DNA from: Paulinella micropora
Taxonomy: Eukaryota; Cercozoa; Imbricatea; Euglyphida
Assembly (NCBI GenBank): GCA_009731375.1
Contig: BJOX01000011.1
Span: forward strand, 554,584-605,475
Reading direction: 5' to 3'
Length of the DNA: 50,892 nt
The first letter of the stretch is position 1, and every line of letters starts with the position of its first letter. The position numbers and the translations under genes are program-made. Shown one piece after another: positions 24,366 through 46,999 of the stretch. The notes beneath the pieces were generated by a model, which saw only the letters and a list, made by a program, of their open reading frames with translations, did no database searches and was not told the DNA's origin.

Positions 24366-24853
24366 GTGAATCAGGTCGGGTCATGTGTGTCATGTGTGTG
24401 CTTGTATGTGCGATGCGTAAGCTAAGTTTGTTGGATTTGTAAGCTGTGTATGTGTGTGTATTGGCTTTGTGCGAAACATCCCCACGATTGTGAATCTTTG
24501 TGTTGTTGTTGTTGTTAATATTATTGCTATTGCTAGTGTTGTTGTTGTATTTGTGCCAGCTTGGTGAGCGCAAGCGCGAGGTAACCGTTACACTGCACAA
24601 CGGGTACGCACCTGCTTGCTGCTCTCTTTCTCTCTTTCTCTTTTCACCTTCTCGTTTCTACCTCCTTTTTCTCTTCGTCTTTCTTTCTTTCTTTCTTTCT
24701 TTCTTTCCTTCTTTCCTTCCTTCCTTCCTTTCTTTCTCCGCCTTTCTTTCCTTTTAATTTATTTCTTCTTTCGTTATTATCACTATCATTGTTGTTGCTG
24801 TTCCAGTACGTCCCGTCGCGCCTTCTGCTATCTTGAGGTCTCTGCCCCCGCCC
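18708..24853 (+). CDS. Unrecognised multi-exon gene, 3' end lost in assembly gap
   Basis: Exons that join in phase: 18708-18789 ([19 protein letters not shown]), 20502-20594 ([18 protein letters not shown]), 20877-20914 ([13 protein letters not shown]), one starting at 21191 ([15 protein letters not shown], 3' edge uncertain), 22241-22310 ([19 protein letters not shown]), 22492-22565 ([19 protein letters not shown]), 22684-22784 ([19 protein letters not shown]), 22972-23019 ([16 protein letters not shown]), 24560-24603 ([15 protein letters not shown]) and from 24807 ([15 protein letters not shown]). The conserved-looking exons, codon-like GC bias and continuous phase argue for a real gene. 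I do not recognise the family. The last exons read like beta-strand segments. One intron appears to use a GC donor at 22566. It could in principle continue into the PatB-like gene, but a separate gene is more likely. Confidence 0.55.
18840..20380 (+). repeat. Intron 1 of the unknown gene: (GTAT)n, (CTGT)n and an inverted (ATAC)n segment
   Basis: About 1.5 kb of (GTAT)n with a (CTGT)n and (TGTC)n island at 19040-19310. The strand flips to (ATAC)n at 19884-20090 and then returns to (GTAT)n. The flip creates an inverted repeat that could fold the transcript. The long MYVC and HTYI frames are repeat translations. Confidence 0.9.
20383..20429 (+). pseudogene. Echo of exon 2 of the unknown gene
   Basis: Translation [15 protein letters not shown] parallels [15 protein letters not shown] of exon 2 (20502-20594). 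It has an acceptor, TATGCAG, and a donor, GTATGT, so it could be used as an alternative exon, although its exit phase (0) differs from that of the parent (1). It matches only the first half of the parent. Confidence 0.7.
21120..21182 (+). repeat. (CT)n tract before exon 4 of the unknown gene
   Basis: A (CT)n run of about 55 bp just before acceptor CTGTTAG at 21184-21190 may act as the polypyrimidine tract. Upstream, 20935-21060 holds (CCTT)n-like repeats. Confidence 0.8.
21407..22039 (+). repeat. 40-bp GC-rich minisatellite, about 16 copies
   Basis: A 40-bp unit containing CGGGCGGGGGAGCCACCCCA and GGCCATCACAAGCTG repeats from 21407 to 22039. Units after the first few are essentially identical. 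Since 40 is not a multiple of 3, a reading frame cycles through all three phases every 120 bp. All three plus-strand frames stay open, and all give the same 40-residue super-repeat. It lies in the intron between exons 4 and 5 of the unknown gene, but a coding role cannot be excluded. Confidence 0.95.
23020..23530 (+). repeat. (CTAT)n and (CTTAT)n tract
   Basis: (CTAT)n with CTGT variants and a pentamer (CTTAT)n zone at 23237-23400 starts exactly at the donor GTCTATC of the exon ending at 23019. Confidence 0.95.
23531..24559 (+). repeat. (AAG)n, (CTAT)n and GC/GT repeats in the intron before exon 9 of the unknown gene
   Basis: A short (ATAC)n zone, (AAG)n at 23702-23900, (CTAT)n at 23901-24205, then about 100 bp of complex sequence and (GC)n/(GT)n at 24315-24362. 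From 24363 to 24559 the sequence is T/G-rich and unassigned. Confidence 0.85.
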
Positions 24854-25718
24854 NNNNNNNNNNNNNNNNNNNNNNNNNNNNNNNNNNNNNNNNNNNNNNN
24901 NNNNNNNNNNNNNNNNNNNNNNNNNNNNNNNNNNNNNNNNNNNNNNNNNNNNNNNNNNNNNNNNNNNNNNNNNNNNNNNNNNNNNNNNNNNNNNNNNNNN
25001 NNNNNNNNNNNNNNNNNNNNNNNNNNNNNNNNNNNNNNNNNNNNNNNNNNNNNNNNNNNNNNNNNNNNNNNNNNNNNNNNNNNNNNNNNNNNNNNNNNNN
25101 NNNNNNNNNNNNNNNNNNNNNNNNNNNNNNNNNNNNNNNNNNNNNNNNNNNNNNNNNNNNNNNNNNNNNNNNNNNNNNNNNNNNNNNNNNNNNNNNNNNN
25201 NNNNNNNNNNNNNNNNNNNNNNNNNNNNNNNNNNNNNNNNNNNNNNNNNNNNNNNNNNNNNNNNNNNNNNNNNNNNNNNNNNNNNNNNNNNNNNNNNNNN
25301 NNNNNNNNNNNNNNNNNNNNNNNNNNNNNNNNNNNNNNNNNNNNNNNNNNNNNNNNNNNNNNNNNNNNNNNNNNNNNNNNNNNNNNNNNNNNNNNNNNNN
25401 NNNNNNNNNNNNNNNNNNNNNNNNNNNNNNNNNNNNNNNNNNNNNNNNNNNNNNNNNNNNNNNNNNNNNNNNNNNNNNNNNNNNNNNNNNNNNNNNNNNN
25501 NNNNNNNNNNNNNNNNNNNNNNNNNNNNNNNNNNNNNNNNNNNNNNNNNNNNNNNNNNNNNNNNNNNNNNNNNNNNNNNNNNNNNNNNNNNNNNNNNNNN
25601 NNNNNNNNNNNNNNNNNNNNNNNNNNNNNNNNNNNNNNNNNNNNNNNNNNNNNNNNNNNNNNNNNNNNNNNNNNNNNNNNNNNNNNNNNNNNNNNNNNNN
25701 NNNNNNNNNNNNNNNNNN
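24854..25718. other. Assembly gap, 865 N
   Basis: Unknown sequence that should contain the 3' end of the unknown gene and the first exon(s) of the PatB-like gene. A (TG)n run at 25719-25779 follows it. Confidence 0.95.
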
Positions 25719-25766
<48 letters not shown>

Positions 25767-25782
25767 GGTGTGTGTGTGTTAG

Positions 25783-38597
<12,815 letters not shown>

Positions 38598-38804
38598 TCA
38601 TGATTATTCATAGACTCGGACTCGGATTTCAACATTTCAAGTTTCCAGTCAGGTGACGCTGTAGCTCCACTAATTTTTACTAGGCTCCACTAGGTAGAAA
38701 AGAATCATGTTTTTTTTACTGATCAACTTTTAATAAGAGAATACTTGCCACTAGTAGGGATAAGTGGGAAGCGTAAGACCTACAAGAAGTGGAAAGATGA
38801 CTCG

Positions 38805-38862
<58 letters not shown>

Positions 38863-39470
38863 TGTATGTATGTATAAGAGAGGAACGCAAAAAAAGTGAC
38901 TTGAAGTCACTAGAAGGAGTACAAACCAAAAGATGAGAATCAATGAGATAAGAGAAATAGCAGGGAAAACGGAAGGTAAAAGTGGGGAAAAGATAGAGGC
39001 TCATAAAAAGGAGAGTAAAATGAAAGGAGAAAAAGTCAGGGATAGGAAAGCAGAGGTTAAAAGGAAAATAGTGAAGAAAGGAGGCGAGAACTTGATGATA
39101 AAAGAGTGCGTCAAAAAGAATGAAAATTTAAAAGGAGATGGGAATGAAAATATCCAAAAAGGATAAGTAAAATGAAAGAGCAAAAGGCACACAAAGGTCA
39201 TTAGCGGTACACCGAAAATTGTTGGGGGTTCATGCTGTAGTTATAATGAAGTTTGACAAGGGCACGGTTACAGCGATGTTCAACTTATGAGACTCGTGAC
39301 TTCAAGCTGTGGTGTTTATCCATCCAATTCCAAAGCACTCTGAAAATAACCTAATCTTCCTCCTCTACAAAAGAGAGGAAACCATTATGGCGGAAAATGT
39401 AGGAGACTGTCAGAGCCAACTTCGCGGCAACAAAAAAGGAAACAGAAAGCCATTCCCCAATGTCACCCCT
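38598..39470. other. 3' flank of the PatB-like gene, unassigned
   Basis: Convergent intergenic space. A short (AT)n plus (GTAT)n lies at 38805-38873. The stretch 38930-39170 is A/G-rich and open for 77 codons with Lys/Glu-rich content; I do not consider it a gene. No clear AATAAA lies close to the stop. Confidence 0.45.
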
Positions 39471-39535
39471 AACGATAATATTATCTGATGATGCTTAAAA
39501 AAGTAGTACCGGTTATATATCTTAATATTATCGTT
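39471..39535. repeat. Small hairpin element, copy 2
   Basis: AACGATAATATTA at 39471 and TAATATTATCGTT at about 39523-39535 are exact inverted repeats around a 39-bp centre. The same ends occur at 5103-5162. Confidence 0.55.
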
Positions 39536-39552
39536 TTCAACCGGCTCAAAAG

Positions 39553-39830
39553 TATTGCTGTTGACATTCAAGACAACAAAAAAAATTGATTTTTCTGTTT
39601 TGGTTGGAATTTCAGTTTTGGTTGGAATTTTGATTTTGGGTGAAAATTTGAATTTTTCAAATTAACGGCTATATTCGTCCGCAAAATATCGTAAATTTTC
39701 GCGAAATGTTACAGTTAAATTTGAAAATTTGAATTTTTGTCACAAAAATGAAAAACTGTCACAAAAATGAAAATCTGACACAAAAATGAAAAACTAATTT
39801 TTGTTGTTCTCTTGAATGTCAACAGCAATA
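39553..39830 (+). mobile_element. MITE, copy 1
   Basis: About 278 bp bounded by perfect terminal inverted repeats of about 21 bp, starting TATTGCTGTTGACATTC and ending in the reverse complement. The interior is AT-rich with TTGGTTGGAATTT and TGTCACAAAAATGAA short repeats. A TA dinucleotide at each end could be the target duplication. No transposase is encoded. Confidence 0.75.
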
Positions 39831-40063
39831 TATAAATAAAAACGGATATATCTATATCTTGACCGCACGAGATATAGCTCATCTATATTAATACATCACT
39901 GTATAGGGGTATAGTTCGGAAAAGATTGCATACTTACCAGGCTGTAGTATCTGCGCCTACAATATATGTGTGCGATTAAAGCTCTGTGTCAGAGTTCGCA
40001 CAACAGAAGGCTGCTCGATAACCTGTTAGTGACTAATATAACTTAATGTATTACTACTACGTG

Positions 40064-40363
40064 ACTGACGACATTCACTGAGAGCAACTTGAAAAAAAAA
40101 TAGTTTTTCGATCAAGTTTGGTTGGCCCCCCGAATTTTAATTGTGTGTCAGTTTTTCATTTTTGTGGCAAAAATTGAAATTTTCCAATTTACCTGTAACA
40201 TTTCGCGAAAATTTACGATATTTTGCGGACGAATATAGCAGTTAATTTGACAAATTCAAATTTCCAACCAAAACTTGAATAGGAATTCCAACCAAAATTG
40301 AAATTCCAACTTGACCAAAATCGAAAAACTAATTATTTTTTTTCTCTTCGGAATGTCGTCAGT
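40064..40363 (-). mobile_element. MITE, copy 2, inverted relative to copy 1
   Basis: About 300 bp with terminal inverted repeats ACTGACGACATTC at 40064-40076 and 40351-40363. The interior contains ATTTCGCGAAAATTTACGAT and TTGCGGACGAATATAGC, the reverse complement of the interior of copy 1. The two copies thus form an imperfect inverted repeat about 800 bp across, and a transcript over both could form a hairpin. Confidence 0.75.
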
Positions 40364-40990
40364 AATAGTGATCCGGAACTCACTACTAACCGCGTCTGCA
40401 GTAACAAAGCTTTATTAATAATGACGCGCAGAATTAACAAAGAGCGCAGAGTAATACGACTGGCCGGATGTAAGTAATGCCCCTCACGACACCGTTACTC
40501 TTATACATACGGCCGGTCCACGTAACTATTAATATTCATTATTAGTTCTACAATAACAAGGAGTGAGTGGGAAGCTGAGACGTATGTATATATGTATGTG
40601 TGTGTCTGTTCTACCGGTAATATTAATATTAATATTTAACATGAATACTTGACTATAAGTCAGTGAAGACATTGAAAAACTAAGTTTCAAATCGGGTTTT
40701 CGTGCGCGCACTGCTTTTGTTGGATGATTATAAATTATTATTAATAATACAATGTGAAATCGGATGTCACAGTGAACTCTTAAGGAACTTGACAGTGAAG
40801 AGATGGGCCACACTTGAAAAGATGGTCACAAATTCGTCGATTTTGAATTTTTCGGCTCGGACTCGGCGACCGGAATCAGAAACTAATTCTCAGATTATTA
40901 TTAATCACTTGAAAGTTTTATTAGGTGACATCAGAATCTTTCACCCAACAGAGACTGACATCCCCGTCTTTTGACGCACTGACTCGCTAT
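40364..40990. other. Unassigned spacer before the DM14-like gene
   Basis: AT-rich sequence downstream (in sense) of the minus-strand gene, including GGCCGG words at 40461 and 40511 and AATATTAATATTAATATT near 40619. It probably holds the 3' UTR. No other feature is supported. Confidence 0.4.
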
Positions 40991-43305
40991 CTACGCATCA
41001 ATCATGACAGCAGCTGCCGCCTTGGCAGACCTTGTTGTGGAACCAGACACCTCAGCTACATTATTAGCAACAGATCGCCCGGACACTGGACGCACAGGAG
41101 CGACAGTGCCCTTCGAGAAGACAGAACGGTTTGACTTATTGATAGGCTCATAACCATCCAGCTGGTGCAGCGGAGGTGGTAGTCTGTCGATTGACTGACC
41201 CTTTACGATCGCCTGGATTTTCAACACGTAAGGCATTAATTGCCGAGCGCGCTTCGTGTCCCCTTGGCCACCTGCTTCCAAGAACTCAGTCTCATACTCT
41301 CTTTGTCTACCTTTTGCTTTCTCTCTGTAAAATTCGTCCAGATCTGGCGGCATAGGGCCTGAATCCTCACCTTTCACGATTGCTTGCAGTTTCATCACGT
41401 ACGGCACCAACTCGCGCGCACTAGCTCTGTCTCCATCTTTTCCAGCTTTCAGGAACGCCACCTCGTACTGCTTCAGCCTGATCTCCTGCGGCGATTTGGT
41501 GCGTGCGGGCTCCTCCGACCTTCTGGCGAGAGAAGGGGTCTTGGAAGACGCAGACACTTGTGTGGAAGCTTTGGGCACAGCTTTAGGGGCGGAAAGTCCA
41601 GGTTTGGTTCGAATCTGGGCCGATTTCGGTGGTGATCTCTGTGCTGAATTACTCGATACCTTGGTGGGAGATCGGTCTGGCGAGGCGGCGCTCGTGGATG
41701 ATTTCCTAGCCAGTCCTTCTGACCCCGTGTTTGACTTGACCCTGGCAGCAGTTCTGAGCTTCGATTTGGCGGGGATTTGGTCCGTGCCTGCTTTCCTCTG
41801 GCCAACAGAGTTGGGAATAGCAGAAGGATGCTTACTGGGTGGTGGTGGCGGTACGTCGACGACAACCCATTGGCCGGGTTCATTCTGCATGGTGGAAGAT
41901 CTTGGCAAACCGGCTCCCACATCCGGGTGAGGAATAGAAGAGTAGGTAGAGAAGGATTCGGAGGGCGAAAACGACGCACCGGAGTCAGAGGGCTCAAAGC
42001 CAGAGCTGTGGGAAGTAGTAGCAGAAGCAGATGTAGAAGATGCAGAAGCAGAAGACGCAGAAACAGAAGCAGAAACAGAAGCAGAAACAGAAGCAGCAGC
42101 AACAGAAGCAGAAGATGAAGCAGAAGAGGAGGACGAGGAGGACGAGGAGGAAGAAACAGAGCTCTTGCGCATGATCCTCGTCCTGGGAAGACGATTTCCA
42201 GACACGGTTCCAGTTTCGGCGCCCGGCATGAAGGAGCTTGATGGTGTGGAGCGGAAGGAGGCGAAAGAGGACGAGGGCGACGGTAAGGACGAGACGGAAG
42301 ACTGTGAAGTTCTCCGCCTGGGATTGACTTTGCTCTTCAGTTTGGAGGCTGAAGAGGGGATTGACTTAGAAGAAGAAAGTGATGAGAGAGGTGCTGCCGA
42401 TGAGGATGGCGGCAAGACATTGGCTGTGGAGGTTGTCGGAAGTCCAACCGAGACCGCGGGGGCCGGATGGGTGGGATGAGGACTAGCTGCCAGCGACGGA
42501 TGCTCTGAGTCAAATGAAGGGCCACGGGAGGCCACGGCCGCGACAGCAGGAGAGGAAGACGACGGGATGTTAGCAGCAGCAGCAGCAGCAGTATCAGTGG
42601 GCAGTGCAGTGGCGCTGGTCGAGACTGCAACGTGAGCTGTATGCACAGCAGACGCCAGGTCAGTACTGGACGTGGCGGGGGAGGAAGACGTGGGCTCGTT
42701 CGAGTCGGAAGACGAGGCGGGCAAAGACGGAGAGAAAGATGAGGACAAGTGTAAGGAAGGGGGCGCAGTGGTGGGCAAGGGGGGTGCTTTTTTATCTTCT
42801 TTGGCGGCGGGGGCGGGGAGAACAGAAGGCGAGTCTGCACCTTCCAAGTGAGGAGACGGAGGACTTGCAGGGACATGGTTGGCGGTGGGAGGAGAGTCAA
42901 CAGCTTCTTCAGAGGGAATGGACGCGTTAGCGTCATGAGAACGAGAGCCTGAAGAAGTCAAGGTGGCCTCCGAGGAGGATGAAGACGAGGATGAAGAAGA
43001 CAGAGAAGGAGGAGGAGAGGCGGAAGGTTCCTGGTCGTGTGGAGAAAGGTCTGGTGGCGGGGCGCGCGAGGCAACAACAGCATCGACACTTTTCGGGACT
43101 TTGGGGGGTGTTTTGAGCTTGCGCGGCTTGACGTTGACGTCGCCGTTGTGAACCACTGTGACCCCGTTGCCCTGCAGCATGCCGTTCGACTGGCTGTGAT
43201 GACTGCCTTCCGTGCTCGGCGGCGTGCTGTTGCTATACTTCACCTTGCCTTCTTTGCTGTCCTCGCCCCTGGCGGGCAGCGGCAAACTTCCAAGGTCCAC
43301 ATTGA
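40991..43305 (-). CDS. Serine-rich protein with two C-terminal DM14-like repeats (terminal exon)
   Basis: A single long open exon ends in TAG at 40991-40993. The likely acceptor is TTCATAG just above 43305 (an alternative is GTGCTAG at 43326); 5' exons are not identified. About 560 residues are low-complexity Ser/Pro/Ala, with poly-Ser from (TCC)n- and (TCT)n-like codons. The C-terminus has two related repeats: RLKQYEVAFLKAGKDGDRAS (about 41331-41490) and RQREYETEFLEAGGQGDTKR (about 41150-41320), both followed by PYVxKxQAIVKG and PP-x-L. This resembles DM14 domains of CC2D1A/Lgd, which bind ESCRT-III CHMP4/Shrub. No C2 domain is visible here. The family assignment is by motif resemblance only. 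Confidence 0.6.
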
Positions 43306-43329
43306 CTATGAACGCGCAGCAGAAACTAG

Positions 43330-43332
<3 letters not shown>

Positions 43333-43398
<66 letters not shown>

Positions 43399-43429
43399 CA
43401 CACGCGAGACACAAAATAATAATAATAGT

Positions 43430-43462
<33 letters not shown>
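43333..43462. repeat. (CA)n and (AAT)n
   Basis: (CA)n at 43333-43400, then (AAT)n, which is the tail of the adjacent minus-strand SINE. Confidence 0.95.
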
Positions 43463-43463
<1 letters not shown>

Positions 43464-43715
43464 GTGCTTCTCTGTCAATGGCTGATGCAAATCTGCACAT
43501 GCGCCCGTGAGAGGAGTACGAAGAATTGACAATAGGCTCTAATGACACCCCCGCAAGGGCAGTTCCAACACTTCCAGACGGACCGGTATGTTCAATGAAA
43601 ATACTGGTCCAGACGGACCGGTATGTTCAATGAAAATACTGGTGGCACCGACGGGAATCGAACTGGCGACAGGGCCCAGATGGTAGAACTTGACCACTGG
43701 GCTATCACGGTGTCC

Positions 43716-43717
<2 letters not shown>
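43463..43717 (-). mobile_element. tRNA-derived SINE, copy 5
   Basis: Complete minus-strand copy from GGACACCGTGATAGCCC at 43717 to AGAAGCACTAT at 43463, flanked by (AAT)n on both sides. The 35-bp block CCAGACGGACC...ATACTGGT is duplicated in tandem (about 43575-43645) as in copy 2, so both belong to one subfamily. A deletion near 43505 removes part of the GAGACGATGG motif. It is sense with respect to the minus-strand DM14-like gene if it lies in an upstream intron. Confidence 0.9.
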
Positions 43718-43762
<45 letters not shown>

Positions 43763-43771
43763 GAGACATAA

Positions 43772-43817
<46 letters not shown>

Positions 43818-43844
43818 GTAATAATAATAATAATAATGAAAATG

Positions 43845-43885
<41 letters not shown>

Positions 43886-43918
43886 TAATAATAATAATAA
43901 TAATATAATAAATAAATT
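43718..43918. repeat. (AAT)n tract
   Basis: About 200 bp of (AAT)n with a short break at 43761-43770 containing ACGAGACATAAA, a word also seen beside (AAT)n at 43404-43415. Confidence 0.95.
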
Positions 43919-44007
43919 GTTACTTGACCTACCCAGGGCGCCATCTCATATACGCTGAATGAGTCTCATGCAACTTTTTCTAGTTGCCCGTGACCAATAC
44001 TCAAAAA

Positions 44008-44165
44008 TACACAGGCAAGACAAGCACACACACCAAACAAGAGGCAAGACAAGCACACACACCAAACAAGAGGCAAGACAAGCACACACACCAAACAAGA
44101 GGCAAGACAAGCACACCAAACAAGAGGCAAGACAAGCACACACGCCAAACAAGAGACGCAAACGC
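44008..44165. repeat. Minisatellite of about 28 bp, five copies
   Basis: Units of AGGCAAGACAAGCACACACA plus CCAAACAAG repeat about five times, with one 4-bp shorter unit near 44105. Confidence 0.9.
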
Positions 44166-44186
44166 TGTCAAGGATAAGCCGGAGGG

Positions 44187-44188
<2 letters not shown>

Positions 44189-44246
<58 letters not shown>

Positions 44247-44352
44247 CTTTCTCTATCTATCTACCTATCTATCTACCTATCTCTCTATCTCTCTATCTCT
44301 CCATCTCTCTATCTCTCTCTATCTCTCTATCTCTCTATCCATCCATCCATCC

Positions 44353-44394
<42 letters not shown>

Positions 44395-44567
44395 AATGAG
44401 AGAGAGAGAATGAGAGAGAGAATGAGAGAGAGAGAGAGAGAGTGAGAGAGAGAGAGAGAGAGAATGAGAGAGAGAGAGAGAGAATGAGAGAGAGTGTGTG
44501 TGTGAGTGTGTGTGTGTGTGTGTGAGTGTGTGTGTGTGAGAGAGAGATAGAGAGAGAGAGAGCGAGT

Positions 44568-44605
<38 letters not shown>

Positions 44606-44775
44606 GGTCTGTCTGTCTGCTGTCTGTGCGTCTGTGTGTCTGTGTCTGCCTGTGTCTGTCTGTGTCACTGCCTGTGTCTGAATGTGTCTGTCTGAGTCTG
44701 TCTGTGTCTGCCTGTCTGCCTATCTCTTTTCGTCTGTCTGTTCTATCTATCTATCTATCTATCTAATCTATCTAT
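44189..44775 (+). repeat. (CTAT)n, (GA)n, (GT)n, (CAGA)n and (CTGT)n block
   Basis: A 590-bp compound microsatellite ending with (CTAT)n at 44743-44775, which directly flanks the second group I intron-like element. Confidence 0.95.
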
Positions 44776-45570
44776 CCCGGAGATGGACTCTGCTCGCACC
44801 TACAGCCTGGGGGTTGATCTATCTATCTCCTTCAGCCCTGCACCAGCTGTGTTTTTCGGATTTGTCGCAGCTGGTGCAGCGTGACTGGCCAGGGCTGATG
44901 ACTACCCTTCGTGGGCCCTTGGTACACTCTCAAACTATTCGGGAAGCCCTAAGAGCCTTCGATACCGCGGCCTGTGGGAAACCGCAAGGTGCAGCAGGCG
45001 GGGTAACGCTCGTCGGATGGTAAAAACTCGAAGGATTTTGGCCACGCAGGGAATAATGGGTAACCCGCAGCCAAAAACTCGAAGGATATGGCCACGCAGG
45101 GAATAATGGGTAACCCGCAGCCAAGTCCCTTCTTGTGAGGCTACCCCGCGCACGGCTCCTAATCGGTTCACTACCGCTGCTCCGCTAAGCGGACCCGGTA
45201 GTCATCCGTCGCCGCTGTCCAGTGGTAGCCTGGCAAATGGGAAAGGTTCAGAGACTAGACGGGGGTGGGATCTTCCTGTGTGCGGGTACATAAGCAGGAA
45301 ATCTTAAGGTATAGTCCGGCCGCCGCGAAAGTGGTCGCCTTGGATGAGGCTCGAGGGTTCGGTGTACCCCTCGGGCCCGAGCCTTGGCGGGGCACGTGTA
45401 CACGGACATGTGTCTGGAATCAGTCTGAGCCCTCCAGCCAGAGAGGGTTCAGACTGCACAAAGTCGGGGCCTAGTGCCCACTCCCAGCCCGCTACCCAGT
45501 CGCCAACTGGCGACGGGGTGGAATGGATGCCCATATCTTCGGATATGCAGAGCTGATAGACCAAACATAT
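44776..45570 (+). ncRNA. Group I intron-like ribozyme sequence, copy 2, inside (CTAT)n
   Basis: Same family as 26199-26954. Core: P3 CACTCTC (44925-44931) with GGGGGTG (45261-45267); P4 CGGG (44940-44943) with CCCG (45064-45067 or 45115-45118); P6 TCCC after CAGCCAAG with GGGA just before AAGGTTCAG; P7 GACTA (45253-45257) with TAGTC (45312-45316); P8 TTCCTG (45273-45278) with CAGGAA (45295-45300); P9 CCGC-GAAA-GTGG (45323-45334). P2-type helices are strong: CAGCCCT with AGGGCTG, and CACCAGCTG with CAGCTGGTG. A 51-bp tandem duplication (units from 45022 and 45073) doubles the 3' side of P4/P5, so this copy may be impaired. The 3' part adds hairpins, including ATATC-TTCG-GATAT. Flanks are (CTAT)n, not rDNA. 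Confidence 0.85.
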
Positions 45571-45576
45571 CTATCC

Positions 45577-45612
<36 letters not shown>
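45571..45612 (+). repeat. (CTAT)n between two elements
   Basis: About 40 bp of (CTAT)n separates the group I intron-like element from a family C copy. Confidence 0.95.
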
Positions 45613-45801
45613 CAGTGTTGCATAGCCCGGGCTAGGTCCCTTCGGGGGTTTAGGCCTTTACACAATGTCATCATTGTAGCTTGCGCAAGCTTACGGTGCT
45701 CAAAACACTTGGACTAACGGCTTCCTTTTCTTTCTCTTCTTCCTTATCCTCCCACTCTCCATTCCTAGATTGCCTTTTTCTTCAACGTCCTTCCTCCTCT
45801 T
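45613..45801 (+). mobile_element. (CTAT)n-embedded element, family C, copy 3 (3' end in gap)
   Basis: Starts CAGTGTTGCATAGCCCGGGC right after (CTAT)n and matches the minus-strand copy at 14540-15016 in reverse, through the TTGCGCAAGCTTACGG and pyrimidine-rich blocks. A 10-N gap at 45802-45811 replaces its 3' end, and (CTAT)n-type sequence follows. Confidence 0.8.
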
Positions 45802-45811
45802 NNNNNNNNNN

Positions 45812-46029
45812 TCCTATCTATCCTATCTATCCTATCTATCTTCTCTATCTTCTCTATCTTCTCCATCTTCTCCATCTTCTCTATCTTCTCTATCTTCTCT
45901 ATCTTCTCTATCTTATCTATCTTATCAATCTTATCAATCTTATCTATCTTACCTATCTTACCTATCTTATCTAATCTTATCTAATCTTATCTAATCTATC
46001 TTATCTATCTTATCTATCTTATCTATCTC

Positions 46030-46096
<67 letters not shown>

Positions 46097-46191
46097 CATC
46101 TATCTATCTATCTCTCTCTATCTATATATATATATATATATATATCTTATCTATCTTATCTATCTTATCTTATCTATCTTATCTATCTTAT

Positions 46192-46225
<34 letters not shown>

Positions 46226-46259
46226 CTCTCTCTCTATATATATATTTATATATATATAT

Positions 46260-46326
<67 letters not shown>
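45812..46326 (+). repeat. (CTTAT)n, (CTTCT)n and (CTAT)n tract
   Basis: Pentamers dominate 45812-46020 and tetramers with two (AT)n islands follow to 46326. Confidence 0.95.
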
Positions 46327-46327
<1 letters not shown>

Positions 46328-46915
46328 CGAAATCAGAAGCTCCTTTTTTCTGACATTAGTCGATATCTCATCAGTTGATCTCATCACTTACTCCACGAAA
46401 TGAACCAAGGCCACTTGAGGTGTCACTGACCCTCCCTTGGGCTTGATTTTTTGAAATGGGTGCCATCTGTCGACAGACAGAGAATTAGGGGATGGTGTGA
46501 GTGTGCTGGGCCCGTGGTGGGGTGCCTTATGTGTGCCTAGCCATACGCCTATGAGTCACATGCCGAAATAGCGACGGGAAGCACAATCCTGTTCCCTCAG
46601 GGTGCCCTTTCTCGCTTGTTGAGCCCGGAATAAAACCCACAGTGCTCTGTCGGTTTATACTAGACTGTCGAACAGTCTCGAAACTCCATCTGCTTACTGG
46701 GCCCTCTGTAATGGAGGTGGGAGCTCGTTCTGCAAGGGGCGCTTTATGGAACGAGCCCTGGCCCCGCCTGGTACTAGGGAGCTTTGGTATTGCCTGTATC
46801 AGTCCCTTCCGTGCAAACATCACGGCTTAGCTGGGCATCGGGTTAATACTTTACCCACAGACTTCCTGGTTGACGAAATCAGAAGCTCCTTTTTTCTGAC
46901 ATTAGTCGATATCTC

Positions 46916-46917
<2 letters not shown>
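46327..46917 (+). mobile_element. (CTAT)n-embedded element, family B, copy 3 (longer than one unit)
   Basis: Starts ACGAAATCAGAAGCTCC and runs through CGATATCTCAT (46361-46371), one full unit, and a second CGATATCTCAT at 46907-46917, where (CTAT)n begins. The spacing of 546 bp defines the unit, and the first 45 bp duplicate the last 45 bp. The 3' end is the same as in copies 30582 and 31943. A hairpin TCAGAAGC...TTTTTTCTGA lies near the 3' end. No protein is encoded. Confidence 0.85.

Positions 46918-46962
<45 letters not shown>
46918..46962 (+). repeat. (CTAT)n tail
   Basis: (CTAT)n follows the 3' end of the family B copy. Confidence 0.95.
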
Positions 46963-46999
46963 CATTCCCGGTCCTCACCTCACGTAGATACATACATAC

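Noticed and set aside
38933-39166. 77-codon Lys/Glu-rich frame as a gene
   Set aside because: It arises from A/G-rich composition downstream of the PatB-like gene and has no motif or splice context.
43916-43960. First exon of the DM14-like gene (ATGGCGCCCTGG then GTAGGT, minus strand)
   Set aside because: The start and donor look good, but the phase (0) does not fit either candidate acceptor of the terminal exon, so it is not assigned.
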